The position numbers and the translations under genes are program-made. Below the pieces are notes generated by a model, which did not search any database, was not told where the DNA came from, and saw nothing but the letters and a program-made list of their open reading frames with translations. A stretch of 64,000 nt of DNA from Congzhengia minquanensis (GTDB lineage Bacteria; Bacillota; Clostridia; UBA1381; UBA9506): contig NZ_JACRSU010000003.1 in the NCBI RefSeq assembly GCF_014384785.1, forward strand, positions 310,001-374,000. Direction: 5' to 3'. This document shows positions 17,465 through 26,482 of the stretch, one piece after another. Position 1 is the first letter of the stretch. Each line of letters begins with the position of its first letter.

Positions 17465-20320
17465 ATGGATTTAAAAAACGGTTTTGGCGGCTTCGGAACC
17501 TTCGGCGGCTTTGGCGGTAATGACAGCTCAGGCGGCTTTGGCAGTGCGAAAGACATGGCCGAAAAGTTTAAACGGGGAAACGGCAAAATGACAAAGGGAA
17601 AAAAGATTTTGCTCATTGTAATTGTCGCGCTGGTTCTGCTGGTTCTGTTTGCCGGACGGATTTTAAACTTTGTAATGGACATTTGGCAGGTAAACGAGGT
17701 TGGAAGCGGCTATACAGACATCTTCTGGAAAAACTTTTTCTGCCGTTTGGCGGTGTCTGCATCTGGATTTTTAATTGTCTTTATCGCGGCAACCATCAAC
17801 CTGTTTGTTTTACGCAGGCTCGCGTTTATTAAGCACACCAACGTTTCATTTTTAGAAAAGAAATGGCCCTATTTTCTGTTTGCCCTGGTATTTTCCGTTG
17901 TTTTCGGCGGAATTATGGGAGAAAACGCATATGTTGAGCTATTAACAGCGTTAAATTACACAGATTTTAATACTGTAGATCCGCTTTTTGGGCGCGACAT
18001 TGGATATTACGTGTTTATTCGGCCGTTTTTTAACACCATAGTTACATCACTTAAGAGTGTGTTTCTGCTCCAAGCCATTTTGGTGGCGGTGGTTTATGTT
18101 GCTGTGTTTATGATGAGTGGCATTCGGAACGTGAAAGAAATGGTTATAACCCAGCGGGGAGCGCTGACCCACGTTTTGGCAAACGTGCTTCTTTACTACA
18201 TCACAATGATTTTCTCCTACCGTTTGGCGGCGGAAGGATTGATGTACGGCAAGTTTGGCGGAAACGGCGACATTGTGGGCGCAGGTTTTATTGAGACGAA
18301 TATCTGGCTGAAGTATTACCAGTTTGCCCCGTATATTATTTTGGCGGCAGTGTTATTTGCAGTGTTTTTCCTGTGGCGGAAAAAGTATAAAGCGTCTATT
18401 GGATTTGTTGCGGCTGTGCCTGTCATTTACTTGGCCGTGCTGCTTGTTTCTGTCTTGACGCAGCAGTTTGTGGTTGCGCCGGACGAGCGGAACCACCAGA
18501 CGCCGTATATTAAGCATAACATGGAGGCAACACAAAATGCATTTGGCTTAAACGACATTCGCGAAGTGCAGTTCGATTTTAACAAGCAGCTGACAAACGA
18601 CGTAATCCGCGAAAACAAAGATGAGCTATTAAACACCCGCGTGATTGATTTTGGCGCCAGCTTAACCGCCTATAACCAGCTGCAATATCTAAGAAAATAT
18701 TATACGTTTAACGACATTGACGTGGTTCCTTATAATATTGACGGGAACTTAACCGGCGTGTTTATGTCCGCCCGCGAGTTAAATAAGGAAAATTTAGAGG
18801 AATCCGCCCGGTCTTACACCAACGAAAAATTCCGCTACACCCACGGCTTCGGCGTGGCTGCCAGCCCCTTTAACCAGATTACCGAAGACGGACAGCCTGC
18901 TTTTGTAATTAAGGACATTCCGCCGAAATCTACAAACGGTATGCCGGAAATTACCCAGCCGCGGATTTATTACGGCGAGAGCACCAACGACTATGTAATT
19001 GTTGGCTCAAACAATAAGGAACTGGACTATTCAGAAGGATACCAGGATATTGAATATACCTACGACGGCGACTCCGGCGTGCAGATGAGCTTCTTTAAAA
19101 AGCTGCTTTTTTCCATCTACTACGGCGACTATAAAATGTTCTTTTCCGGAAACATTGACAACAGCAGCAAAATTTTAATTAACCGCAACATCTCAGAGCG
19201 TGTGAAAATGGTCGCTCCGTTCTTCAAATATGAGGGTGACCCCTGCATCGTGGTAGATGACGACGGCAAAATAAAATGGGTGGTGGACGGATATACCTAC
19301 TCCGACCAATATCCTTATTCCCAGAGCTTTAACGGTGTAAACTATATCAGAAACTCCGTTAAGGCCATTGTGGACGCTTACACCGGCGATGTTAAGTTTT
19401 ACATCATTGACCCGGACGACCCCATTGTGAACACCTATAAAAAGATATACCCGTCGCTTTTTGCAGACGAACCCATTCCGGAAGCAATTAAAAACCATTT
19501 GACCGTGCCCGAGGGTTTGTTTACCCTGCAGTCGAAAGTATATCAGAGATACCATTTAGACGATGCAGGACAGTTCTACGACCAGTCGGACGTTTGGCGC
19601 GTGTCTACAGAGAAATATCAGAACAATGAAGTGACGGTTACGCCCTATTTCAATATGTTTACCATTGAAGGCGAAACAGAACCGGAGCTGGTTTTGACCA
19701 TTCCCTACGTACTTGGCGATAAATATAACATGGTGGGAATTTTAATGCTGAGAAGCAGCCCGGAGCACTATGGAGAAATGGTGCTTTACCGCATTCCAAA
19801 AAGCAACACGGTTTACGGTCCGATGCAGATTGAAAATAAAATTGACAACGACCCGGACATTTCCCGTGAGATGACGCTGTGGGGTCAGGGCGGCTCAACG
19901 GTTATAAGAGGAAACCTTTTGGTAATTCCCTTCGAAAATTCCATTTTCTATGTGGAACCGGTGTATATCACGTCGCAGAACAATGCGTCGCTTCCTGAGG
20001 TGAAACGAATTATTGTTGCATATAAAGACGCGGTGGCCATGGCGCCGACGCTGGAGGAAGCGCTTTCAGAGGTTTTAAAAACCTCTGACGGGCTGAACCC
20101 CAGCCACCTGACGCAAACCACCGAACCGACGCAGCCCAATGGGGAGGATGTTACCCCTCCGGCTCAGAACAACGCGCCGGACCCGTCAAAAGCGGCGGAA
20201 GAAATACAAAAAGTGTTAGATGCTTACGATGCATTTAAGTCTTCCAGCGGCAAAAATGACTGGAATAAAATGGGTCAGGATTTGGATGAATTGGATAAGG
20301 CGATTAACGGTTTGCGTTAA
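17465..20320 (+). CDS. UPF0182 family large membrane protein
   Basis: 951 residues. A Gly/Phe-rich N-terminus (FGGFGTFGGFGG) precedes seven predicted membrane helices (about 44-70, 87-114, 134-155, 197-218, 231-255, 284-305, 312-336). A large extracytoplasmic domain (about 340-900) follows, then a Pro/Asn/Thr-rich linker and a helical tail. The family (COG1615) is widespread in Actinobacteria, Clostridia and cyanobacteria and has no established function. It begins 24 bp after ftsY with AAGGAG, so it may be the last gene of that operon. Confidence 0.9.
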   Translation: MDLKNGFGGFGTFGGFGGNDSSGGFGSAKDMAEKFKRGNGKMTKGKKILLIVIVALVLLVLFAGRILNFVMDIWQVNEVGSGYTDIFWKNFFCRLAVSASGFLIVFIAATINLFVLRRLAFIKHTNVSFLEKKWPYFLFALVFSVVFGGIMGENAYVELLTALNYTDFNTVDPLFGRDIGYYVFIRPFFNTIVTSLKSVFLLQAILVAVVYVAVFMMSGIRNVKEMVITQRGALTHVLANVLLYYITMIFSYRLAAEGLMYGKFGGNGDIVGAGFIETNIWLKYYQFAPYIILAAVLFAVFFLWRKKYKASIGFVAAVPVIYLAVLLVSVLTQQFVVAPDERNHQTPYIKHNMEATQNAFGLNDIREVQFDFNKQLTNDVIRENKDELLNTRVIDFGASLTAYNQLQYLRKYYTFNDIDVVPYNIDGNLTGVFMSARELNKENLEESARSYTNEKFRYTHGFGVAASPFNQITEDGQPAFVIKDIPPKSTNGMPEITQPRIYYGESTNDYVIVGSNNKELDYSEGYQDIEYTYDGDSGVQMSFFKKLLFSIYYGDYKMFFSGNIDNSSKILINRNISERVKMVAPFFKYEGDPCIVVDDDGKIKWVVDGYTYSDQYPYSQSFNGVNYIRNSVKAIVDAYTGDVKFYIIDPDDPIVNTYKKIYPSLFADEPIPEAIKNHLTVPEGLFTLQSKVYQRYHLDDAGQFYDQSDVWRVSTEKYQNNEVTVTPYFNMFTIEGETEPELVLTIPYVLGDKYNMVGILMLRSSPEHYGEMVLYRIPKSNTVYGPMQIENKIDNDPDISREMTLWGQGGSTVIRGNLLVIPFENSIFYVEPVYITSQNNASLPEVKRIIVAYKDAVAMAPTLEEALSEVLKTSDGLNPSHLTQTTEPTQPNGEDVTPPAQNNAPDPSKAAEEIQKVLDAYDAFKSSSGKNDWNKMGQDLDELDKAINGLR

Positions 20321-20392
20321 ATCCTAACCACCTGTCAATGGGGGATTATGATTGCTCTTTGAGCAAAATTGCCTGAAAGCATTAAAACAATT

Positions 20393-20416
20393 CTCGCGCC
20401 CCTAAGGGGGCGCGAG
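20393..20416. repeat. GC-rich hairpin downstream of the UPF0182 gene
   Basis: CTCGCGCCCC (20393-20402) pairs perfectly with GGGGCGCGAG (20407-20416) around a 4-base loop. No plus-strand T-run follows directly; on the minus strand AATTGTTTT follows. It lies in the convergent gap between 20320 and 20595 and probably contributes to termination. Confidence 0.7.
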
Positions 20417-20426
20417 CAAAAATAGC

Positions 20427-20482
20427 GTGCATACAATATATGTTTCCGTGATAGAGAAATGATATATTGTATGCACTTTTGT
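20427..20482. terminator. Long-stem inverted repeat, probable bidirectional terminator
   Basis: GTGCATACAATATAT (20427-20441) pairs perfectly with ATATATTGTATGCAC (20462-20476); the loop is 20 bases, longer than usual. TTTTG follows on the plus strand and GCTATTTTT on the minus strand. The position between convergent genes suggests termination. The remainder of the gap (to 20594) is AT-rich and shows nothing else. Confidence 0.55.
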
Positions 20483-20594
20483 TTATTTAACTTATTTTTT
20501 ATAGGTGTGTCGTTTGTGTGAGTATCAATTAACGGCTATGTATTATTATAAATTTATTGCTGTTACTTACGCAAAATTTCCTGAGATTTTTTTC

Positions 20595-21797
20595 TCATAT
20601 CTCCTTTTTTATTTCTTTTAATAACCAAAATGCGTTTATCAAATTTAAAGGAGCGCTGGAGTAATGATTGTCAAAATCAATCCGGTCACACAGATTTGTT
20701 ACCGAACTTATTACATCATCGGGCGCATCGCCGCACAAAGCACCGATGGCGGCAGCATCACCTACATTCCTCACCGGATAAAATGACTGATTTTCCTCTA
20801 AAGAGCACTGGTTTGGATTGTAGTAGGGCATCTGCCCGATATATCCGTCAAATTTTGCAGGCATGTAGCGCCAGTCCCTGTATTGATAGCAAAAATCGTC
20901 TTTGTGCTCTGGCTTGCACAGTTCCTTTGAATATAAAACTGCTTGTCTGTGGTAATGCGCAGATGCACGTTTCATAAGATTTCTATATTTACTTTTATAA
21001 ATTTCATCGTCTTCGGCGTCAAACAGCAATGCAAGGGAATATTGCATTTGAAGCACGGGATAAACACCGCCAATCTTTTCGTAATCAATTTTTTCGGAAA
21101 GAACGGTTGCTTCGTCACGATATGATAGGTACATCTTTTTCCAATGGTCGTCACCGCTGATTTTGAAAGCTGCGGCATAAAACATAGGCAGACGCAGATA
21201 TTCGTGGGCTCCCAGCTGTCCCCACATTTTTTGTACAATACCAATTTTTCCGTCTTCCCGCAAAAGCTGAAAGTCATTTTCCTCTGTTACATCTGCTTCC
21301 ATTCGTTTCGCAACGGAAACTAAGATGTTTTTCACATCTTCTTTCTGCTCACGGTCTGAAAGTCCCGAATCATAAAAACGATAAGCGCTGTATATCCAAT
21401 GAGTATATTGGTCCCTTGAGCTGTTTATGTAGTGGGAAACGCCGTCAAAAGGCGACACACTCCTTACAATGAAGCCGCTGCGTTCAGATACCGTTGCACA
21501 TAGCTTTAATCCTGCAAATAATTTATCGGCATATGGTTTTAATGCCGGGTCTTTCGTAACAAGATATCTTGAAACAACAGTATCCAGCATCATTGCGTTG
21601 TTAATTACGGAATCCTCCATGCCAATCCCCCAGCCACAGGGATTGGGAATTTGCCTGCGCACCATCTCAGGGCAGGGGAGAGTGCTGATTAATCCGTCTT
21701 TTTCCTGTGATACCCGGTAGTCATAAAACAGACTTGTTTTTTCATAAAACAAATTGCTCCATAAATAGTCCCAAGCTTTTTGAATTGAATCTGTCAT
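20595..21797 (-). CDS. Uncharacterised protein, possibly an (alpha/alpha)-barrel glycoside-hydrolase-like enzyme
   Basis: 400 residues, no signal peptide, cytosolic. It is almost entirely helical with many aromatic and acidic residues (GMEDSVINNAMMLD, DQYTHWIYSAYRFYD, MWGQLGAHEYLRLPMFYAAA), the look of an (alpha/alpha)6-barrel such as those of unsaturated glucuronyl hydrolases and related glycosidases. I do not recognise a defined family. An AGAGGAAA ribosome site precedes the ATG. It is the second gene of a two-gene unit after the cysteine hydrolase (48-bp gap) and lies opposite a GH28-like gene, which fits a role in sugar metabolism. Confidence 0.6.
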   Translation of the reverse strand: MTDSIQKAWDYLWSNLFYEKTSLFYDYRVSQEKDGLISTLPCPEMVRRQIPNPCGWGIGMEDSVINNAMMLDTVVSRYLVTKDPALKPYADKLFAGLKLCATVSERSGFIVRSVSPFDGVSHYINSSRDQYTHWIYSAYRFYDSGLSDREQKEDVKNILVSVAKRMEADVTEENDFQLLREDGKIGIVQKMWGQLGAHEYLRLPMFYAAAFKISGDDHWKKMYLSYRDEATVLSEKIDYEKIGGVYPVLQMQYSLALLFDAEDDEIYKSKYRNLMKRASAHYHRQAVLYSKELCKPEHKDDFCYQYRDWRYMPAKFDGYIGQMPYYNPNQCSLEENQSFYPVRNVGDAAAIGALCGDAPDDVISSVTNLCDRIDFDNHYSSAPLNLINAFWLLKEIKKEI

Positions 21798-21845
21798 TTG
21801 GTTTCCTCTTTCGTGTCTGCCTATTTAAAATAGCTCGGCGCAATT

Positions 21846-22376
21846 TTATTTGTTAATTACATTTACCTGCAGTCCCTGCAAAACGTCTAACGCTGCTTCA
21901 TGCAGCTTTGGGTCGGCGCTTTTTGTAAGGGAAGCATCCACTGTGATGCCTGCATTCGGATATTTTGTTTGAAACACCACGGCATTGCTGAGGACGCAGA
22001 TGTTTGAAACCAGCCCAACCAGCTCAATTTCGTCTGCCTCTTTTGGAAGTTTTTTAAACACCTCGTCTGAAATGTCAAGCCCAAAAGAGTTTTTGCAAAA
22101 TCCGACTGCCTCCACATCCTTTAAAGCCCGGCCGGTTTCGCCGAAAACTTCCCAGCCATGGGTGTTTTTTATGCAATGTACCACGGGCAGGTTTTTGCCC
22201 TCGCGCGTGTTCAAATAGGTTTCTTCATGGGTGTCCAGCGTGTAGAATACGTTTCCTTTGCCATATTGCCGAATTTTTTCTGCTATCGGCTGGTCTAACA
22301 GTTCCGCGCCTGAAAAACCCAAACTGCCTGTAACAAAATCGTTTTGAAAATCAATTACGATTAATATTTTTTTCAT
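21846..22376 (-). CDS. Isochorismatase-family cysteine hydrolase, nicotinamidase-like
   Basis: 176 residues. The catalytic triad of the family is visible: Asp9 in DFQNDF, Lys95 in FCKNSF and the nucleophile Cys127 in VSNICVLSN. D48 and H50 (TLDTH) match metal-binding residues of PncA-type nicotinamidases. Nicotinamide to nicotinic acid (NAD salvage) is the most likely reaction, but related enzymes hydrolyse other amides. It has its own consensus promoter, divergent from the GH28-like gene, and is followed by the unknown 400-residue gene. Confidence 0.85.
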   Translation of the reverse strand: MKKILIVIDFQNDFVTGSLGFSGAELLDQPIAEKIRQYGKGNVFYTLDTHEETYLNTREGKNLPVVHCIKNTHGWEVFGETGRALKDVEAVGFCKNSFGLDISDEVFKKLPKEADEIELVGLVSNICVLSNAVVFQTKYPNAGITVDASLTKSADPKLHEAALDVLQGLQVNVINK

Positions 22377-22397
22377 CTTTCACACCTCTTTGTCTTA

Positions 22398-22426
22398 ATT
22401 ATAGTATCATGGGCTGAAAAAGTCAA
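22398..22426 (-). promoter_or_regulatory. Promoter of the cysteine hydrolase gene
   Basis: On the minus strand, TTGACT (22426-22421) and TATAAT (22403-22398) are 17 bp apart. Its -35 box is half of an inverted repeat AGTCAAC-6 bp-GTTGACT, the other half being the -35 of the divergent promoter. Confidence 0.85.
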
Positions 22427-22435
22427 CGAAACAAG

Positions 22436-22463
22436 TTGACTTTTCGCTCAAATTTGATAAAAT
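22436..22463 (+). promoter_or_regulatory. Promoter of the GH28-like gene
   Basis: TTGACT (22436-22441), 16-bp spacer, TAAAAT (22458-22463). The ribosome site follows within 20 bp. The back-to-back -35 boxes leave only 9 bp between the two promoters. Confidence 0.7.
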
Positions 22464-22483
22464 GGTGAAAAGAGAAGGGAGAG

Positions 22484-23755
22484 ATGAAAATGTTTACAGA
22501 TGCAAACGAGCTGGGTTTTCTGCCTCAAAACAACGGACAGGAGAACCAAAAGGCGCTTCAGGCAGCGCTGGATTCGGGCGGGACAATTGTGGTTTCCTGT
22601 CCGGGGGAATATGCCCTTTCCGGAACGGTTTATATTGGGTCTGACACGTCGCTTATCTGCGGAAACGGCGTATATGTTAAAAAGGTGAACGACTGCGGGG
22701 GTTTTACCCATGTAATTTTAAACAAAGGCGCGTTGAAAAAGCAATATGACCATCACATTTCAATTGAAAATCTGCAAATTATGGTGAATGGGGTGGACTG
22801 CCTGGATTTTGCGGTGTTTGGCCTGCGGGGGCAGCTTGGCTTTTTTTATGTGAAAGATTTAAAAATTACGGGCTTTCGTTGTATGGATTTAGGGGAAAAA
22901 CAATACGGAATACACATTTGTACCTTTCGGGATGTGTTGGTTGATGATGTGAAAATCCGCGGTGATAAGGACGGCGTGCATTTGGGATGCGGCAAGCGGT
23001 TTACCATAAGAAACGGTGTGTTTCAAACCTTTGACGACGCCATTGCGCTAAATGCTCATGACTATGACACAGGAAATCCGGAGCTGGGCTGGATTGAAAA
23101 CGGCGTTGTGAAAAATTGCCACGACCTAAATGCGGAAAACACCACCGGATATTTTTGCCGGATTTTAGCGGGAGCATGGCGGGACTGGTTTACTGGCATG
23201 AAGGTGCAAAAGTCGGACACGGTGGTATCTAACGGACGGCTGTACCGAGTAAAGGCAAAGGCGGACGGAACGGTTTACACATCTTATACACAGCCTGTTC
23301 ATGAAGCCGGGGAACAAGTGTTAGACGGCATTTGCTGGGTAATGGCGCAAAGCGGCGCCGTTTATGGAGCGGGCGTGAGAAACGTTACATTCCGGGATAT
23401 TTTTTTAGAAAAGGCCAGAACCGCGCACTTTTCCATTCACTTTGATAATGATAAATACAGCCGTTCTTACTACCCAGACGCAGAAATACCGGTTCAGGAG
23501 CATCTTGTGTTTGACAATATTCGTGTGCTCCATAACGAAAACAACGCGTTCCTATCAATTGAAACGCCGGTGGACACCGTGCACATTTTAAACTCGTTCC
23601 TGCGTGACAGCCGTGTTGTGTTTTATGACAACGGAGCGTTAAAAGACTATGGAAAGACGGTTCTAACCATTAGCCGGTGTCAATATTTTCAGGACAAAAT
23701 TGTCGAAAACGGGATAAAAAACAAAAAGATTGAATTGCACGAAGACGAAAATTGA
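22484..23755 (+). CDS. Right-handed beta-helix protein, GH28/pectate-lyase-like
   Basis: 423 residues, no signal peptide, so probably cytosolic. The pattern of short repeated strands (ISIENLQIMV, FYVKDLKITGF, VLVDDVKIRG, FTIRNGVFQT, VTFRDIFLEKA) is that of a parallel beta-helix. GDKDGVHLGCG followed by FDDAIALNAHD resembles the NTD and DD catalytic segments of GH28 polygalacturonase-type enzymes. The start may be ATG 22490 rather than 22484, because the AAGGGAGAG site is better spaced to it. Substrate is likely a uronic-acid-containing oligosaccharide, by inference from fold and neighbours. Confidence 0.72.
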   Translation: MKMFTDANELGFLPQNNGQENQKALQAALDSGGTIVVSCPGEYALSGTVYIGSDTSLICGNGVYVKKVNDCGGFTHVILNKGALKKQYDHHISIENLQIMVNGVDCLDFAVFGLRGQLGFFYVKDLKITGFRCMDLGEKQYGIHICTFRDVLVDDVKIRGDKDGVHLGCGKRFTIRNGVFQTFDDAIALNAHDYDTGNPELGWIENGVVKNCHDLNAENTTGYFCRILAGAWRDWFTGMKVQKSDTVVSNGRLYRVKAKADGTVYTSYTQPVHEAGEQVLDGICWVMAQSGAVYGAGVRNVTFRDIFLEKARTAHFSIHFDNDKYSRSYYPDAEIPVQEHLVFDNIRVLHNENNAFLSIETPVDTVHILNSFLRDSRVVFYDNGALKDYGKTVLTISRCQYFQDKIVENGIKNKKIELHEDEN

Positions 23756-23781
23756 AAAGTGTAATTTTTTCCCAATAAATG

Positions 23782-23810
23782 TTTACAACAAAGGGAAAAA
23801 GTGGTATAAT
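23782..23810 (+). promoter_or_regulatory. Promoter of hppA
   Basis: TTTACA (23782-23787), 17-bp spacer, TATAAT (23805-23810), 43 bp upstream of the start codon. Confidence 0.8.
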
Positions 23811-23853
23811 AAATATATTCAAATTATAATAAAAAAAGCGAGGGGTTGACACT

Positions 23854-25935
23854 ATGGAGAATTACGCACCTTTTTTTGTTTTAGGCGCGGCTGTTTTAGC
23901 GTTGATTTTTGCAGCATATAAGTTTTTTGCTGTGAAAAAGTTGCCCGAGGGCACAGAACTGATGGCCTCGATTTCATCAAAAATCAGAAGCGGTGCCATG
24001 GCATATTTAAAACGACAGTATAAAACTGTGGGCATCTTTTTTGTGGTTATGGTCGTTTTGCTTGCTGTTTTAGCAGGCTTCGGCTTTTTAACGCCATTTG
24101 TTCCGTTTGCCTTTTTAACAGGCGGATTCTTTTCCGGCCTGTCCGGCTTTGTTGGAATGAAAATTGCAACCTATGCCAATTCAAGAACTGCCAACGGTGC
24201 AAAAGAAGGCCTGAACAAGGGGTTAAAAATTGCCTTTTCCTCAGGAACCGTAATGGGAATGACGGTTGTCGGCCTTGGCCTTTTAGATATCAGCGTGTGG
24301 TTTATTCTTTTAAAATTTGTGTTTCGGCTTCCCATTGATGAAATTATGGCGGCCATGCTCACCTTTGGTATGGGCGCAAGCTCTATGGCCCTGTTTGCAA
24401 GGGTCGGCGGCGGCATTTTTACAAAGGCTGCCGACGTTGGCGCAGACCTTGTGGGCAAGGTTGAAGCGGGAATTCCGGAAGATGACCCGAGAAATCCTGC
24501 TGTTATTGCAGACAACGTGGGTGACAACGTAGGCGATGTTGCCGGAATGGGCGCAGACCTTTACGAGTCTTATGTCGGCTCAATTATTTCCTGCGGCGCG
24601 CTGGCTGTTGCGGCAGGTCACGGCATAGGCGGCGTTTTGTTGCCAATGCTGATTGCGGCAATTGGAATTGTTGCATCCATCGTTTCCACCTTTTTTGTTT
24701 CCACCAAAGAGAGTGCAACGCAGAAAATGCTCTTAGGCTCCTTGCGCAAAGGAACATATTCCGCGGCAATTATTTCTGCAATTGCAAGTTTTATTTTAAT
24801 TTGGAAATTAATGCCCGGAGAAAACGGCCTGTTCGGCGCAGTTATCTCAGGACTTGTGGCGGGCGTTTTAATTGGATTTTTTACAGAATATTACACGTCC
24901 GACTCGTATAAACCGACGCAAAAGCTCTCAGAATCGTCGGGAACCGGCGCAGCAACCATTATCATTGACGGCATTGCACTGGGAATGCGCTCTACCGCCA
25001 TTCCGGTTATCATCATTGGAATTTCTGTTATTGCAAGCTATTTCTTTGCGGGCGGAATGGGCTCGTTTGAAAGCGGACTTTATGGCGTGGGTCTTTCCGC
25101 TGTGGGAATGCTTTCAACCTTAGGCATCACTCTTGCAACCGACGCATATGGCCCTGTTGCAGACAACGCCGGCGGCATTGCTGAAATGAGCGGGCTGCCC
25201 GGCGAGGTTAGAGAGCGGACAGACGCGCTGGACTCTTTGGGCAACACCACCGCGGCAACAGGCAAAGGCTTTGCCATTGGTTCTGCCGCGCTGACGGCCT
25301 TGGCGCTGATTGTATCTTATACCGATAAAATTCAAGACCTTGACCCAACAAAGCTTAATTTAACCATCACAAACCCTGCAACGCTCATTGGATTGTTTGT
25401 GGGCGCAATGCTGCCGTTTTTGTTCTCGGCCATGACCATGCAGGCAGTGGGGCGGGCAGCACAGAAAATTGTTGTAGAAGTTCGCCGCCAGTTCAGAGAA
25501 ATTAAGGGTCTGCTTGAGGGAAAAGCCGAAGCAGATTACACAAGCTGTGTGGACATCTGCACAAAATCTTCGTTGAAAGAAATGGTTGCCCCTGCGGCAC
25601 TGGGCGTTTTGGCGCCGATTGTTGTTGGCCTTGTGCTTGGGTGCAACGGCGTTGTGGGAATGCTGGCAGGCGCTTTGGTGTCTGGCTTTGTTCTGGCTAT
25701 TATGATGGCAAACTCCGGCGGCTCGTGGGACAATGCAAAAAAATATATTGAAGCCGGAAACTTTAACGGAAAGGGTTCCGAAAACCACAAGGCGGCTGTT
25801 GTGGGCGACACGGTGGGCGACCCCTTCAAAGATACCTCCGGCCCCTCTGTTAACATTTTAATTAAACTTTTATCTATGGTTTCCATTGTGTTTGCGTCCA
25901 TTGTTGTGACCTATGGCGGATTTGGACTGTTTTAA
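23854..25935 (+). CDS. hppA: Membrane-bound ion-translocating pyrophosphatase (K+-dependent type)
   Basis: 693 residues, about 16 membrane helices. It hydrolyses pyrophosphate and pumps H+ or Na+ outward. The pyrophosphate-binding signature DDPRNPAVIADNVGDNVGD lies near residues 209-227, and a matching C-terminal acidic stretch DTVGDPFKDTSGPS lies near 650. In GNTTAATGKG (about 463-472) the diagnostic position is Ala with Gly three residues later, the pattern of K+-dependent enzymes; K+-independent ones have Lys. The sequence alone does not settle H+ versus Na+. It stands alone with its own promoter and terminator, and would let the cell recover energy from biosynthetic pyrophosphate. Confidence 0.96.
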   Translation: MENYAPFFVLGAAVLALIFAAYKFFAVKKLPEGTELMASISSKIRSGAMAYLKRQYKTVGIFFVVMVVLLAVLAGFGFLTPFVPFAFLTGGFFSGLSGFVGMKIATYANSRTANGAKEGLNKGLKIAFSSGTVMGMTVVGLGLLDISVWFILLKFVFRLPIDEIMAAMLTFGMGASSMALFARVGGGIFTKAADVGADLVGKVEAGIPEDDPRNPAVIADNVGDNVGDVAGMGADLYESYVGSIISCGALAVAAGHGIGGVLLPMLIAAIGIVASIVSTFFVSTKESATQKMLLGSLRKGTYSAAIISAIASFILIWKLMPGENGLFGAVISGLVAGVLIGFFTEYYTSDSYKPTQKLSESSGTGAATIIIDGIALGMRSTAIPVIIIGISVIASYFFAGGMGSFESGLYGVGLSAVGMLSTLGITLATDAYGPVADNAGGIAEMSGLPGEVRERTDALDSLGNTTAATGKGFAIGSAALTALALIVSYTDKIQDLDPTKLNLTITNPATLIGLFVGAMLPFLFSAMTMQAVGRAAQKIVVEVRRQFREIKGLLEGKAEADYTSCVDICTKSSLKEMVAPAALGVLAPIVVGLVLGCNGVVGMLAGALVSGFVLAIMMANSGGSWDNAKKYIEAGNFNGKGSENHKAAVVGDTVGDPFKDTSGPSVNILIKLLSMVSIVFASIVVTYGGFGLF

Positions 25936-25950
25936 AACAGAATATATAAA

Positions 25951-25982
25951 ACGAGCAAGCCATTTGGTTTGCTCGTTTTTTT
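25951..25982. terminator. Bidirectional terminator between hppA and the GNAT gene
   Basis: ACGAGCAAGCC (25951-25961) pairs with GGTTTGCTCGT (25966-25976), one wobble, 4-base loop, followed by a T-run on the plus strand and TTTT on the minus strand. Confidence 0.9.
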
Positions 25983-25985
25983 TAA

Positions 25986-26456
25986 TTACGTTATTGTTGG
26001 TGCGGCATAAACCCGAACCGGCCCGCTGCTGTCGTTAGCCATGGTTAAAAATGACCAGCCGCACTTTTCATAAAATGTTGTGTGATCTGTTATTAAATAA
26101 AGCGTTGAAAACCCCGCCTTGCCTGCGTCTTTGCGCGCAAAATCTAAAATAGACCTTGCAATGCCGTTGTTCCGATATTCAGGCTCCACAAACAGGGCGC
26201 ACAGGTTGGGTGTTAAATCTTTCCGGTCATGAAAATCGTTTTCAATTATGCCCGCCCCTGCAACAATTTCCTGTTTCGTGTTTAAAACAAGATACCACCG
26301 GGGAATTTTTGATTTCTGCATGAGGCTTTCTTTCATACTTGTGCGGTATTCCGCTAACGGAACGCCCCATTTGCTGTGAAACCAATGGGAGGCTTTGTCG
26401 AGAAGCTCAGGCTGGTCTTTCAGACAAATGAATATGGCGTCTTTACCATTATTCAT
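25986..26456 (-). CDS. GNAT-family N-acetyltransferase
   Basis: 156 residues with the GNAT fold pattern: a strand with the LVLNTKQEIVAGAGI segment, then NLCALFVEPEYRNNGIARSILDFA, which contains the acetyl-CoA pyrophosphate loop (here RNNGIA) and helix. The substrate is unknown. An ideal AGGAGGTG site precedes the ATG. It is the last gene of a minus-strand group paaK-ACT-GNAT, 26 bp after the ACT gene. Confidence 0.85.
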   Translation of the reverse strand: MNNGKDAIFICLKDQPELLDKASHWFHSKWGVPLAEYRTSMKESLMQKSKIPRWYLVLNTKQEIVAGAGIIENDFHDRKDLTPNLCALFVEPEYRNNGIARSILDFARKDAGKAGFSTLYLITDHTTFYEKCGWSFLTMANDSSGPVRVYAAPTIT

Positions 26457-26482
26457 TTTTTCACCTCCTGCTGAATCCGTTT

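Noticed and set aside
25360..25901. Two antisense frames within hppA, 142 and 121 residues
   Set aside because: They overlap each other and the highly conserved pyrophosphatase C-terminus; shadows.
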